From assembly GCF_046115515.1 (NCBI RefSeq), contig NZ_CP175953.1: DNA of 64,000 nt; one strand, given 5' to 3'. Positions within the stretch are counted from its first letter, which is position 1; each line of letters begins with the position of its first letter. Origin of the DNA: Gracilimonas sp017641085 (lineage in GTDB: Bacteria; Bacteroidota; Rhodothermia; Balneolales; Balneolaceae). Below the pieces are notes generated by a model that was not told the DNA's origin, did no database searches, and saw only the letters and a list, made by a program, of their open reading frames with translations. The position numbers and the translations under genes are program-made. Shown here piece after piece: positions 45,921 to 55,681 of the stretch.

Positions 45921-46169
45921 TTAGCTGGATGCTGCTTCAGGTTCTTCATCCCGGTCGTGCTTCATAATAGCAAATATAACCAGGATATAGCCGGCCATAA
46001 TCACAATCGGAGAGATAAAAAGAGAAATAAAGCCGTCCACTTCATTTTCAAGGTACATGGCCGTAAAACCCGCTACAATCAGGAAAATTGCTATCCCGAT
46101 GAGTTTGTAGTTATATGCGGAAAAAAACATCGGTTGATGATCCGCCTGTTTACGTCCTCGTTTTGCCAT
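45921..46169 (-). CDS. DUF3098 domain-containing membrane protein
   Basis: An 82-residue protein with two membrane helices (about 22-41 and 48-68) and the DUF3098 signature FSAYNYKLIGIAIFLIVAG. In Bacteroidota this small protein often precedes cell-division or undecaprenyl-phosphate genes. Its function is unknown. It is the first gene of the minus-strand operon with DUF92 and the symporter, and is divergent from maf across 90 nt. Confidence 0.85.
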   Translation of the reverse strand: MAKRGRKQADHQPMFFSAYNYKLIGIAIFLIVAGFTAMYLENEVDGFISLFISPIVIMAGYILVIFAIMKHDRDEEPEAASS

Positions 46170-46259
46170 GTTCTTTTAGTTAACTTAGTTGAAATTTATG
46201 ATCGAAATGGTTGGCTAAGTTATTTAATTATCTGCTAAACCCAAAAGTGCAAATACGGT

Positions 46260-46859
46260 ATGACTCGAATTGTTCTGGCTTCTCAGAGCCCCCGAAGAAA
46301 GAAATTATTACAACAGATTGGCCTGGCTTTTGAGATTTCCCCCAGTGATGTAGAAGAAATCAGCTCGCACACAGAGCCCGGGCCAATGGTGGAAGACCTT
46401 GCCGCTTTGAAAGCCATCGATGTTGCCTCCAAATTCAGCGATAGCTTCATCATCGGTTCTGATACCATCGTGGTGCATAATGGAGAAGTGTTGGGTAAAC
46501 CGGCAGACGCTGACGAGGCTTTTGCCTTTTTGAGCCGGTTAAGTGGAACCCATCATTTTGTTTATACGGGAGTCGCATTTGTTAAAACTGATAAAAATGG
46601 CATCATTCAAGCCAAACACACCTTTTATGAACAAACAAAAGTTACCTTCAGCACGTTAGGTGAACAGGAAATTAAAGCGTATATAAAAAGCGGTAACCCC
46701 ATGGATAAAGCCGGTTCTTATGGAATTCAGGATGACTTGGGCGCCTTGTTTGTAGAAAAAATTGATGGGGACTACTATAATGTAGTCGGGTTTCCTCTGA
46801 ACCGTTTTTACAGGGAGATAAAATCTTTCTTCCCGGAATTTGATATCATGAGTTCATGA
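46260..46859 (+). CDS. maf: Maf family nucleoside-triphosphate pyrophosphatase
   Basis: A 199-residue cytosolic enzyme that hydrolyses non-canonical or modified NTPs (dTTP/UTP or m7GTP groups in characterised members). The N terminus SQSPRRKKLLQQIG is the Maf phosphate-binding loop, and SDTIVVHNGEVLGKP, TGVAFVKTD and DKAGSYGIQDDLGALFVEKI follow. Its stop overlaps the start of the TPR gene by 4 bases (ATGA), so they are translationally coupled. Confidence 0.94.
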   Translation: MTRIVLASQSPRRKKLLQQIGLAFEISPSDVEEISSHTEPGPMVEDLAALKAIDVASKFSDSFIIGSDTIVVHNGEVLGKPADADEAFAFLSRLSGTHHFVYTGVAFVKTDKNGIIQAKHTFYEQTKVTFSTLGEQEIKAYIKSGNPMDKAGSYGIQDDLGALFVEKIDGDYYNVVGFPLNRFYREIKSFFPEFDIMSS

Positions 46860-48760
46860 ACACTTTTTTAAAAACCGTATTCTCTTTATTGATTATCGGG
46901 CTGCTGAGTTTCACGGCCACAGCTCAAAACAACAGCGACTTCCAGCTTGCCACCCGGCTTATGCAGCAGCAACAATATGCCGATGCCCTGCCCCTGTTAC
47001 AAGAACTGCACGATAACAATCCCGGCACTTACGTTTATGCTGACCGGTTAATCGACTGCCTGATCCAGTTAAAGCAATATGATCAGGGACTCGAAATAGC
47101 ACACAAATACCAGGACCAGCCCGAAGTTGAGAGTCAGGTAGAGATCCGAATCGGGGAAATCTATCATTTCAAGGAAGACACAGAAAAAGCATTAGATATC
47201 TGGTATGCCAACCTGGAATCTCATCCCCGTCAGCTACAACTTTATATAACCACCGCCCGAACCATGGTGAGCCGGCGTGAATATGTTGAAGCCGTTGAGG
47301 TGTATAAAAAGGCGCGTAATGTATTTCAAAACGACCGTTTATTTTTTGGGGATATAGCTAACGCTTACATGAGGGCCGGCGAATACGAGCTGGCAATTGA
47401 AGAATGGCTGAATTTACTGGAATCGTCCCCAAACCAGATTTCATATATACAGCGCAGTTTGCTTCGGTATAACGACCCAATTCTGTACGACATCACCATC
47501 ATTGAAATTGATGAGCGGTTGGGTAAGCTCTCCATTTCATCCCCCAACTATCAAACGTTTTACCAGCTGCAGATTTGGCTGCTTCAGGAAAACAAATTAT
47601 ACCGCCGGGCGCTTGCTACAGCTAAAGAATATGAGAGCCGATCTCAATCCTACAACTACTCGCTGTTTAACCTGGGCAGGCAGCTGACCGAGAATAATGA
47701 ATTTGAACTGGCTAAAGATGCCTTCACCTATTACACCGACAATGCCTACGGTGAGATTAAGTGGCGGGGTCTGGAAGAACTGGCGGACACCTATTCAAAA
47801 TGGGCCAAGTATATCGATGATTACAATCTCGACTTCACCAACAAACGAGACAGCCTCTTTAAACTTGCTACCGTTATGCTGGATTCTATCGAGACAGAGA
47901 CCAACAATTATAGCGGTATGGGGAATGTGCAGCTTAAAAGAGCCGAGTTAGCCCTCGACCATGTTTTTGATCTGGACAAAGCCCGGACAGCGCTGCGAAA
48001 ACTCAAAAACCTCCCGGCCATGCGAGACTCACCCGAAATTCCCTACCTGGAGGGAAGAATTCATCTTGCTCAGAAAAAGTTTACCGAAGCGCGCATCAGT
48101 TTTACACGGGCTAATAAGCAAGCTGAAATTGGAGAACTCGCCGAAAAAACCCGTTACTTTCTCGCCCTCACCGATTTCTATGCCGGTGATTACGAATTTG
48201 CTGGCATTCAGCTGAAATCGCTGGGCAGGCAGAACACCTCTTATTATGCCAACGACGCCCTCGAACTTCGGTTATGGCTGCAACAGGGAACGGCCGTAGA
48301 TACTTCAGGCGAGTTACTCTCCCGGTTTGCCGATGCTGTTTTCATGGAAAATAACGGTGCGTCTGCAAAAAGCTCTGAAGCATTTTTGGAAATGATAAAC
48401 GATGAGCGTTTTACTGCTTTAAAAGACGATGCTTTACTCTTTTTCGTTGAATCTCCGCATATTCAAAAAGCCAAAAAGTATAATGAGCTGAGCGTATTTT
48501 TGGCATCAAATCCTGCCACCCCCATCAAAGAGAAATTACTTTGGGAACAGGCAAAACTAGCTGAACAGACTAACATTCAATCTGTACAAAAGGCGTGTGA
48601 ATCTACAGAGGATTGCTTTTGGAACCTTGATTCAACAACTTCAACAGTAGAAATTTCCCCAAAAGATATTTATGAGAGGCTTATACTGGAATATCCGCAG
48701 GGATTTTACGCCCCATATGCAAGAGAACGACTGACAGAATTAACCAATCAAAACTCCTGA
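46856..48760 (+). CDS. Exported TPR-repeat protein
   Basis: A 634-residue protein with a signal peptide (LLSFTATAQN). Residues about 30-200 are regular TPR helices such as YADALPLLQELHDNNPGTYV and YVEAVEVYKKARNVF. A further TPR-like block spans 240-470. It probably acts as a periplasmic scaffold. It overlaps maf by 4 nt and is followed after 1 nt by the GATase-like gene; this pair recurs in Bacteroidota to my knowledge, which suggests that they form a functional unit. Confidence 0.75.
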   Translation: MNTFLKTVFSLLIIGLLSFTATAQNNSDFQLATRLMQQQQYADALPLLQELHDNNPGTYVYADRLIDCLIQLKQYDQGLEIAHKYQDQPEVESQVEIRIGEIYHFKEDTEKALDIWYANLESHPRQLQLYITTARTMVSRREYVEAVEVYKKARNVFQNDRLFFGDIANAYMRAGEYELAIEEWLNLLESSPNQISYIQRSLLRYNDPILYDITIIEIDERLGKLSISSPNYQTFYQLQIWLLQENKLYRRALATAKEYESRSQSYNYSLFNLGRQLTENNEFELAKDAFTYYTDNAYGEIKWRGLEELADTYSKWAKYIDDYNLDFTNKRDSLFKLATVMLDSIETETNNYSGMGNVQLKRAELALDHVFDLDKARTALRKLKNLPAMRDSPEIPYLEGRIHLAQKKFTEARISFTRANKQAEIGELAEKTRYFLALTDFYAGDYEFAGIQLKSLGRQNTSYYANDALELRLWLQQGTAVDTSGELLSRFADAVFMENNGASAKSSEAFLEMINDERFTALKDDALLFFVESPHIQKAKKYNELSVFLASNPATPIKEKLLWEQAKLAEQTNIQSVQKACESTEDCFWNLDSTTSTVEISPKDIYERLILEYPQGFYAPYARERLTELTNQNS

Positions 48761-48761
48761 T

Positions 48762-50030
48762 ATGATCAAGAGACTGCTTACCATATTATTATTTGCGCTA
48801 AGCCCGATGCTTATGGTTTCGGCCCAGCAGCACGTGCTGATTTCGATGGATGCTTCGCAAACCAACCACCTCAAAGCCTATGGTGTCATTTTTAATCACA
48901 TCACCGATGGATATACCGCCCAGTGGCTGTTGAATTATCGCGGAGGAAGCTTCCTGGCAACGGTTGAAAATGACATTGTTCGAAAAAGCAGGCTGCGCAA
49001 TGTTTCGCTTGAAACCATCAGCGCATCTGAAGCCCGGCAGATTGTAGCGGATGTAGAAAGTAACAGCAGCAATACAGCCGTTGTGAACCTCGAGAAGGCA
49101 CCAAAAATTGCCGTTTACACTCCCGACCAGGCTCTGCCCTGGGACGATGCCGTGACGCTTGCCCTCACCTACGCCGAAGTGGAATATGAGAAAGTGTGGG
49201 ATGTGGAAGTGCTGGAAGGTAAGCTGGATGAATACGACTGGCTTCACCTTCACCACGAAGATTTCACCGGTCAGTATGGCAAATTTTGGGCCACATATCG
49301 CAACATGCCTTGGTACATTGCGCAAGTTAAGCAAATGGAAGCGATGGCCAGCGAGCTCGGCTATTCCTCAGTCAGCGAACAGAAGAAAGAAGTAGCCCGT
49401 ACCATCAAGCGCTATGTAGGCAATGGTGGGTTTCTGTTTTCGATGTGCTCCGGAACCGATACGTTCGACATTGCTCTGGCTGCCGAAGGCGTGGATATAG
49501 CCCCCGAACAATTTGACGGCGACCCGGCCGATCCCAATGCCCAGGAAAAGCTGGATTTCAATAAAACACTCGCTTTTGAGGATTTTGAAATTGTGTTGAA
49601 TCCCAGTGAATACGAGCATGCCAACATTGACGTTCCGGTAAGCATCAACCGGGTTGACCAATCGCTGGACTTTTTTACCCTCTTTGAATTTTCAGCCAAG
49701 TGGGACCCGGTTCCTACTATGCTAACTCAAAATCACGTGAGCAGCGTGCGTGGCTTTTACGGACAAACTACCGCCTTTCAGAAAGACAAAGTTAAATCAT
49801 CGGCGGTAATATTGGGCGAATCTCCCGGCCGAGAGCAGGTTAAATATATCCATGGAAATTACGGTCGCGGAACCTTCACCTTTTACGCCGGGCATGATCC
49901 TGAAGACTACACGCACCGGGTAAACGATCCCCCCACCGATTTAGCCTTACATCCCAACAGTCCCGGCTACCGGCTGATACTGAACAACATCCTCTTCCCC
50001 GCCGCCAAAAAGAAGAAGAAAAAAACTTAG
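48762..50030 (+). CDS. Exported GATase-like protein (commonly annotated asparagine synthetase B)
   Basis: A 422-residue exported protein with signal peptide LLFALSPMLMVSAQQ. The N-terminal ISMDASQTNHLKAYG and WLLNYRGGSF mark the family that databases label asparagine synthetase B in Bacteroidota. No glutamine amidotransferase class 2 or ATP-pyrophosphatase domain is visible, and the protein is exported, so that name is probably wrong. The central part (LHHEDFTGQYGKF, GGFLFSMCSGTDTFDIAL) looks like a class 1 glutamine amidotransferase/ThuA fold; the motif MCSGTDT contains a candidate nucleophile Cys. The C terminus is a Lys run (AAKKKKKKT). It starts 1 nt after the TPR gene. Confidence 0.65.
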   Translation: MIKRLLTILLFALSPMLMVSAQQHVLISMDASQTNHLKAYGVIFNHITDGYTAQWLLNYRGGSFLATVENDIVRKSRLRNVSLETISASEARQIVADVESNSSNTAVVNLEKAPKIAVYTPDQALPWDDAVTLALTYAEVEYEKVWDVEVLEGKLDEYDWLHLHHEDFTGQYGKFWATYRNMPWYIAQVKQMEAMASELGYSSVSEQKKEVARTIKRYVGNGGFLFSMCSGTDTFDIALAAEGVDIAPEQFDGDPADPNAQEKLDFNKTLAFEDFEIVLNPSEYEHANIDVPVSINRVDQSLDFFTLFEFSAKWDPVPTMLTQNHVSSVRGFYGQTTAFQKDKVKSSAVILGESPGREQVKYIHGNYGRGTFTFYAGHDPEDYTHRVNDPPTDLALHPNSPGYRLILNNILFPAAKKKKKKT

Positions 50031-50092
50031 AAATTGGAAATTATAGATTTTGAATTGGGTAATTTCAGATTCATAATTTTTAATTTAAAATT
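50029..50092. repeat. Degenerate heptad repeat before mazG
   Basis: ATT recurs nine times: at 50033, 50040, 50047, 50054, 50062, 50069, 50076, 50083 and 50090. All steps are 7 bp except one of 8 bp. Units are of the form NNNNATT (GGAAATT, TTGAATT, CATAATT). The array fills the whole gap between the GATase-like stop and the mazG region and ends 7 nt before the mazG ATG. Confidence 0.8.
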
Positions 50093-50098
50093 TCAAGT

Positions 50099-50863
50099 AT
50101 GAAGCCAAGCCGGAAGTTTGAAGATCTTGTAGAGTTGGTAGCTATTCTCCGGAAGGAATGTCCCTGGGATCGTAAGCAAACCCATGAATCCATCAAAGAC
50201 AACCTGATCGAAGAGGCTTACGAGGCCATTGAAGCGCTTGACAATCAGGATTTCGATGAGTTCAAAAAGGAGCTCGGCGACCTGCTGCTCCATGTCGTAT
50301 TTCATTCCCGGATGGCTACCGAAACCGAGACTTTTGACATGGGGGATGTGATTTACACGCTGATGGAAAAGCTTATCCGCCGGCACCCTCATGTTTTTGG
50401 TGATACGGAAGTAAATGGCGAAGAACAGGTTTCTGAAAACTGGGAAAACATCAAACTTAAAGAAGGAAAGAAATCTACGCTGGATGGCCTGCCTGCACAC
50501 CTTCCTGCATTAATCCGCGCGCAACGCATGCAGGAGAAAGCAGCGAATGTGGGCTTCGACTGGCCGGAATGGAAACTTGCCTGGGAAAAACTGGATGAGG
50601 AACTGCAGGAATTCCGGCAAGCTTTAGAGACAAATAATCCTGATGAACTCGCCGATGAGTTTGGTGACTTGTTGTTTTCCCTGGTTAACGTGAGCAGGTA
50701 TTTTGACCTCAATGCAGAGGATAGTCTCCGAAAAACCAATGCCAAGTTTGAGCAACGTTTTCGTTACATCGAGAAAAAGCTAAAGGAGCAGGATAAAGCC
50801 CTCAAAGATGCCAGCCTTGAAGAGATGGATGTATTTTGGAATGAGGCCAAGAATCAGGCTTAA
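50099..50863 (+). CDS. mazG: Nucleoside triphosphate pyrophosphohydrolase MazG
   Basis: A 254-residue house-cleaning enzyme that hydrolyses NTPs to NMP and pyrophosphate. It has two MazG domains: EECPWDRKQTHESIKDNLIEE-type motif near residues 18-38 with the metal-binding EEAYEAIEAL and KKELGDLLLHVVFH; then WKLAWEKLDEELQEFRQAL and ELADEFGDLLFSLVNVSRYF. The ATG 50099 follows a heptad repeat, and no canonical ribosome binding site is present. The 3' end overlaps the convergent DUF2306 gene by 4 nt. Confidence 0.94.
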   Translation: MKPSRKFEDLVELVAILRKECPWDRKQTHESIKDNLIEEAYEAIEALDNQDFDEFKKELGDLLLHVVFHSRMATETETFDMGDVIYTLMEKLIRRHPHVFGDTEVNGEEQVSENWENIKLKEGKKSTLDGLPAHLPALIRAQRMQEKAANVGFDWPEWKLAWEKLDEELQEFRQALETNNPDELADEFGDLLFSLVNVSRYFDLNAEDSLRKTNAKFEQRFRYIEKKLKEQDKALKDASLEEMDVFWNEAKNQA

Positions 50864-51372
50864 TCAACCGGGGCATATTTTTTTCCGCCAAACTTTTCTA
50901 AAAAATAGCTCTTCTTCTTTTTAATCAGGTAAGCACCTATGGCAACTGTAATTACCGTGACTGTACCTACCAACATCCAGAATCCATCCCAGCCTTGAAA
51001 ACTGAAGAACCGGGTAAAAGTCTCTGACCAGAACGCAGCATATAAGCCCACCACCGACCAGTTCATAAATTCATAGTGATACTCCAGCCAGGTGTCCTTT
51101 GGTTTCTTGAGGTAAGCGGGAACAAATCCGGCTATCACACTAACCAAGCTGATCAAAGCAAACACATGGAATGGCCCGAAAAAACCGAAGAGTTTGTAGA
51201 TCATTAAGGCGGTTACATTCAGCCCTATCATTGAGCCAAAATAGACGTATCCTAACTTTTTATGGACGGATCCTCCTTTCTTTCTAAAAATGACAAGCGC
51301 ACCCAAAACCATAGAAAGAATAGCAAAGCCGAAGTGAGCAAGTCCGATAGAGTCAAATTGATAAGATTCCAT
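50860..51372 (-). CDS. DUF2306-like membrane protein
   Basis: A 170-residue protein with about five hydrophobic helices. It has the DUF2306 pattern: LAHFGFAILSMVLGALVIFR, then GGSVHKKLGYVYFGSM (HKxLG-Y) and WLEYHYEFMNWSVVGLYAAF, which supplies conserved histidines on one side of the membrane. Function is unknown. It converges on mazG with a 4-bp overlap. The upstream 299 nt separate it from citrate synthase on the other strand. Confidence 0.75.
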   Translation of the reverse strand: MESYQFDSIGLAHFGFAILSMVLGALVIFRKKGGSVHKKLGYVYFGSMIGLNVTALMIYKLFGFFGPFHVFALISLVSVIAGFVPAYLKKPKDTWLEYHYEFMNWSVVGLYAAFWSETFTRFFSFQGWDGFWMLVGTVTVITVAIGAYLIKKKKSYFLEKFGGKKYAPVD

Positions 51373-51671
51373 AGCGTTATTTAAATTGGTTCGATAAAAA
51401 AGTACGCTGTGGTATCTTTGATGTTACACTTGGCTCAATTTCAGAAAACCTGCACATCTTCACACTTTCTTCAAGATCATTTGTTTTATTGAAATAGTTT
51501 TAAACATTTTGACTTAAAATTGTGCGGTCGTTTTACTATATTCGATGCTCTTCTCAAACGAGAATCGGATTTTATTACCAACCACAAACGCTTGTATATT
51601 TAAAAATGTTAGCAGCGTGAAGTTGGCTCTTACCGAGCAGATTATTCTTTTAACATAAATTGGAGTACTAA

Positions 51672-52841
51672 ATGTCAGAAGGCATTCACACAGGCTTTGA
51701 CGAGCAACAATATCCTTATATCAATAAAGGACTTGAAGGCATTGTAGCTTTTTCTACATCTAAAAGTTTTATTGACGGACAAAAAGGCGAACTCATTTAT
51801 TCCGGGTATCTTATCGACACCCTGGCTGAAAACGCAACCTTTGAAGAAGTTTGTTTTTTGCTTTGGAATGATCGCCTGCCAAACGCGGAAGAACTGGAAA
51901 GCTTAAAGAAGCTTTTGATTGAGCATCGTTCACTTCCACAACCGGTACTCGACTATATTAATACTACCGATAAGAGTGCTGAGCCTATGGCCGTTCTGAG
52001 AACAGCCGTTTCCATGCTTGCAGACTTTGATGATACGCATGGCAAGTTTGATGACACTTTATTCGAGGGGCAGGCCATCGACATCACGGCTAAGATTCCT
52101 ACTATCATTGCAGCCTTTGACCGTGCCCGTAAAGGCAAAGACTTTGTAGCGCCACTTGATGAAGGCAGCACCGCATTTAACTTTTTATATATGCTGAACG
52201 GTGAGAAGCCCGGTGAGCAAGCGGAAAAGACCATGGATCTTTGCCTGATCCTGCATGCCGAGCACGGAATGAATGCTTCTACCTTTACCGCCCGTACCAT
52301 TTGCGCTACACAGTCTGACATGTATTCTGCAATCACAGGAGCTATTGGTGCGCTTAAAGGACCACTCCACGGTGGAGCAAACACAGCAGTTATGAATACG
52401 CTTCTTGAGCTGGATAAAGATCCGGATACAGCGGATGCTGTAGAATTCACCAAAAGAAAGTTAGCAAATAAAGAAAAGCTTTCTGGTTTTGGTCACCGGG
52501 TGTATAAGACTTTTGACCCCCGTGCCCGATTGCTGCAAAAAATGTCCAAAGATCTTTCTGAAGAAACGGGACACCAGCAGTTATATGAGTGGTCGATGGA
52601 TATGCTGAACACCATGAAGAGTGAGAAGGATATTGATCCTAACGTAGATTTCTTCTCAGCTACCGTGTACTACTCAATTGGAATTGAGCCTGATCTGTAC
52701 ACCTGTATTTTCACGATGAGTCGTGTTTCAGGATGGACCGGGCATTTCATGGAACAAGCAGCTAATAACCGCCTGATTCGTCCGCGTGCTCTTTATGTTG
52801 GTGAGAAAGGGCTGGAATGGACATCCGTTGAAGAGCGGTAA
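51672..52841 (+). CDS. gltA: Citrate synthase
   Basis: This 389-residue TCA-cycle enzyme condenses oxaloacetate and acetyl-CoA. The catalytic residues lie in GPLHGGANTAVM, GFGHRVYKTFDPRARLLQ (second His and substrate-binding Arg) and YSIGIEPDLYTCIFTMSRVS (Asp region). The length and the N-terminal EGIVAFSTSKSFIDGQKGEL fit the short citrate/2-methylcitrate synthase type. GGAG stands 6 nt before the ATG. It carries its own terminator. With kgd, the window thus encodes two unlinked TCA-cycle enzymes. Confidence 0.95.
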   Translation: MSEGIHTGFDEQQYPYINKGLEGIVAFSTSKSFIDGQKGELIYSGYLIDTLAENATFEEVCFLLWNDRLPNAEELESLKKLLIEHRSLPQPVLDYINTTDKSAEPMAVLRTAVSMLADFDDTHGKFDDTLFEGQAIDITAKIPTIIAAFDRARKGKDFVAPLDEGSTAFNFLYMLNGEKPGEQAEKTMDLCLILHAEHGMNASTFTARTICATQSDMYSAITGAIGALKGPLHGGANTAVMNTLLELDKDPDTADAVEFTKRKLANKEKLSGFGHRVYKTFDPRARLLQKMSKDLSEETGHQQLYEWSMDMLNTMKSEKDIDPNVDFFSATVYYSIGIEPDLYTCIFTMSRVSGWTGHFMEQAANNRLIRPRALYVGEKGLEWTSVEER

Positions 52842-52957
52842 TTCAATCGCGTATTTAGAAACACGAATCAACCGGATTTAGGGGTGTGACACTGATTGTA
52901 TGACAACAATCAGTGAAATCCCATAATCCTTATAATCTGCGATTCACACTTTTATAC

Positions 52958-52988
52958 GGCTCCGATGCTTTGCATCGGAGCCTTTTTT
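52958..52988 (+). terminator. Rho-independent terminator after citrate synthase
   Basis: GGCTCCGATGC (52958-52968) pairs perfectly with GCATCGGAGCC (52972-52982) across a TTT loop, followed by six T. On the minus strand there is no T-run, so it serves gltA only. Confidence 0.9.
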
Positions 52989-52997
52989 ATGGCCTGA

Positions 52998-55529
52998 CTA
53001 TTTTACTACCAGGTTCACAATCTTCCCGGGCACGAAGATCTCTTTCACCAGATTTCCATCAGCAAGATATTTGGCTACGTTTTCTTCTTCTTTGGCTAAG
53101 CCTAACACATAATCTTTGTCTTTGGCCTTATCAGCATCCACTTCGATATCAGCACGGACTTTCCCATTCACCTGAACCGGATACGTAATGGAATCGGGCT
53201 TCAGGTATTCTTCGTTGAATTGTGGCCAGTCTTCGTAAGCCAGCGTTTCTTCATGACCCAGCATTCGCCACAACTCTTCCGTTATATGTGGAGCAAAAGG
53301 ATTCAGAATCTGAATAAATTCTTCAGCTACCGATAAAGGAATTTCATCCCATCCATTGGCTTCGTTCACAAAAATCATCAGTGCGGAAATGGCAGTATTG
53401 AAACGGAGTCCCTCAATATCTTCGCTTACTTTCTTGATGGCTTCATGGAGAGGTTTAAGGTGTTTCTTCTCGGCCTCTATATCCTTCACCTTAGCAGAAA
53501 TCTCTCCGGAATCTTCATCCACCAGCAAGCGCCAAACACGATTCAGGAACCGGTTCACACCTTCTACACCCTTGGTGCTCCAGGGCTTTACCTGCTCCAG
53601 CGGTCCCATAAACATCTCATATAATCGCAGCGAGTCGGCTCCGTATTGAGCTATGATGTTATCGGGGTTGATGACATTACCGCGACTCTTGGACATTTTG
53701 TGAGCCCGGGCTTCCACTTTCGTATCAGTGCCTTTGAGCACAAAGCCCTCACCCTTCTTCTCTACTTTATCTTCAGTAATCTTTTTGCCATCGGGGCCGG
53801 TGAATTCCATTTCACCCAGTATCATCCCCTGATTCACCAGCTTATTAAATGGCTCTTTGGTTGAAACCACGCCAATATCATATAGCACTTTGTGCCAAAA
53901 CCGGGCATACAGCAGGTGCAGAACCGCATGTTCGGCTCCACCCACATACAGATCCACGGGCATCCAGTACTTTTCATAATCCGGATCTACGGGACCGCCG
54001 TCAAATTCTGGACTGATGTACCGCAGGTAGTACCAACAGGAACCGGCCCATTGCGGCATGGTATTGGTTTCACGGATGGCTGTTTTCCCGGTCTCCGGAT
54101 CGGTGGTTTCCACCCAATTTTTTGCATTCGCCAGTGGCGGTTCGCCATCACCGGTAGGTTGATATTTATCCACTTCCGGAAGCTCTACCGGTAATTCAGA
54201 TTCAGGCAGCGGTTTTGGTTCCCCATCCACATGGATAATCGGAAACGGTTCACCCCAATAACGCTGACGGGAGAACAGCCAGTCGCGCAGTTTGTAATTA
54301 ACCGACTTGGTTCCGGCTCCCTTTTCTTCCAGCCACGTAATGATTTTATTTTTGGCTTCTTTGATTTTCAACCCATTCAGGAAGTCACTGTTTATGGCAA
54401 CTCCTTCTCCGGTGTAGGCTTTTCCTTCAAATCCTTCTTCCGGCTGAACCGTACGAACGATCTCCAGATCAAATTTCTCGGCAAATTCCCAGTCTCTTTC
54501 ATCCTGTCCCGGTACGGCCATAATGGCTCCTGTTCCGTAACTGTCGAGCACGTAATCGGCAATCCAGATTGGGATTTGCTTACCGTTGGCCGGGTTGATG
54601 GCATAAGCGCCGGTAAAAGCGCCCGTTTTCTCTTTGTTCAGTTCCTGTCGCTCCAGGTCCGATTTCTTGGCCGCTTCTTCCTGATAATCAGCAATCGCCT
54701 GCTTTTGATCTTCGGTCGTGATTCTATCCACCAGGTGATGCTCGGGAGCCATCACCATATAAGTAGCACCAAAAATGGTATCCGGTCGTGTTGTAAAAAC
54801 TTTCAGCTTTTCATTGTGGCCGGAAATCTCAAAATCAATTTCAGCCCCAACCGATTTCCCGATCCAGTTGCGCTGCATTTCCTTCAACGACTCCGGCCAG
54901 TCCAGCTCTTCCAGATCCTGAAGCAATCGCTCGGCATATTCTGTAATCTTCAACACCCACTGGCGCATCGGCTTTCTGATAACGGGGTATCCACCCACTT
55001 CACTTTTACCGTCAATGACTTCTTCATTCGCCAGTACGGTTCCCAGTTCCGGGCACCAGTTTACAGCAACCTCATCTTCATACGCCAGTCCCTTTTCATA
55101 CAGCTTCAGGAAAATCCATTGGGTCCACTTATAGTAATCCGGATCGGTGGTATTCACTTCGCGATCCCAGTCGTAACTGAAACCAATAGCCTGCAGCTGT
55201 TCCCTGAATTTATTTACGTTCTTTTCTGTGGTGATTCGCGGATGCGTTCCCGTTTTCACCGCATACTGCTCGGCTGGTAATCCAAATGCATCCCAGCCAA
55301 TCGGGTGAAGTACGTTGAAGCCTTTCATTCGCTTGTAGCGGGCAATGATATCCGTAGCCGTATATCCTTCCGGGTGACCTACATGAAGCCCCGCCCCACT
55401 TGGATACGGAAACATATCCAGCACATAATACTTGGGTTTGGATTTATCGGTGGGCGTTTCAAAGGTTTTGTTTTCGAGCCAGTGTTGTTGCCATTTAGAC
55501 TCGATGTCGGCCGGATTGTAAGAGTGCAT
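52998..55529 (-). CDS. leuS: Leucyl-tRNA synthetase
   Basis: An 843-residue class I synthetase that charges tRNA-Leu. The HIGH-type motif is HVGH at 49-52 (FPYPSGAGLHVGHPEGYT). The editing CP1 domain is about 220-420 (TTRPDTIFGATYMVMAPEH). The KMSKS motif is K611-S615 (ARAHKMSKSRGNV). The anticodon-binding domain and the C-terminal VKEIFVPGKIVNLVVK domain are complete. It converges on citrate synthase. No T-box or leader structure is seen upstream. Confidence 0.97.
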   Translation of the reverse strand: MHSYNPADIESKWQQHWLENKTFETPTDKSKPKYYVLDMFPYPSGAGLHVGHPEGYTATDIIARYKRMKGFNVLHPIGWDAFGLPAEQYAVKTGTHPRITTEKNVNKFREQLQAIGFSYDWDREVNTTDPDYYKWTQWIFLKLYEKGLAYEDEVAVNWCPELGTVLANEEVIDGKSEVGGYPVIRKPMRQWVLKITEYAERLLQDLEELDWPESLKEMQRNWIGKSVGAEIDFEISGHNEKLKVFTTRPDTIFGATYMVMAPEHHLVDRITTEDQKQAIADYQEEAAKKSDLERQELNKEKTGAFTGAYAINPANGKQIPIWIADYVLDSYGTGAIMAVPGQDERDWEFAEKFDLEIVRTVQPEEGFEGKAYTGEGVAINSDFLNGLKIKEAKNKIITWLEEKGAGTKSVNYKLRDWLFSRQRYWGEPFPIIHVDGEPKPLPESELPVELPEVDKYQPTGDGEPPLANAKNWVETTDPETGKTAIRETNTMPQWAGSCWYYLRYISPEFDGGPVDPDYEKYWMPVDLYVGGAEHAVLHLLYARFWHKVLYDIGVVSTKEPFNKLVNQGMILGEMEFTGPDGKKITEDKVEKKGEGFVLKGTDTKVEARAHKMSKSRGNVINPDNIIAQYGADSLRLYEMFMGPLEQVKPWSTKGVEGVNRFLNRVWRLLVDEDSGEISAKVKDIEAEKKHLKPLHEAIKKVSEDIEGLRFNTAISALMIFVNEANGWDEIPLSVAEEFIQILNPFAPHITEELWRMLGHEETLAYEDWPQFNEEYLKPDSITYPVQVNGKVRADIEVDADKAKDKDYVLGLAKEEENVAKYLADGNLVKEIFVPGKIVNLVVK

Positions 55530-55681
55530 TTATGCTTTTTTGAATTTCGAAATTCTCAGAGCATTAAAGATAAGACAATCCTGTTTAACCTTTGAAATGG
55601 ATTTTGGGGTTAATTGGGGAGGTAAGAGAACTTTCAATTATTCAGTTATTCTTTTTGACCAAAAGAATTTAAATCAAGGGC

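Noticed and set aside
46260..46859. Maf as a cell-division (septum) inhibitor
   Set aside because: The active-site residues of the pyrophosphatase are intact, so the enzymatic assignment is preferred.
54231..55280. Open frame of about 350 codons antisense to leuS
   Set aside because: It lies within leuS, whose motifs and length are complete on the other strand. No signal of coding in this frame.
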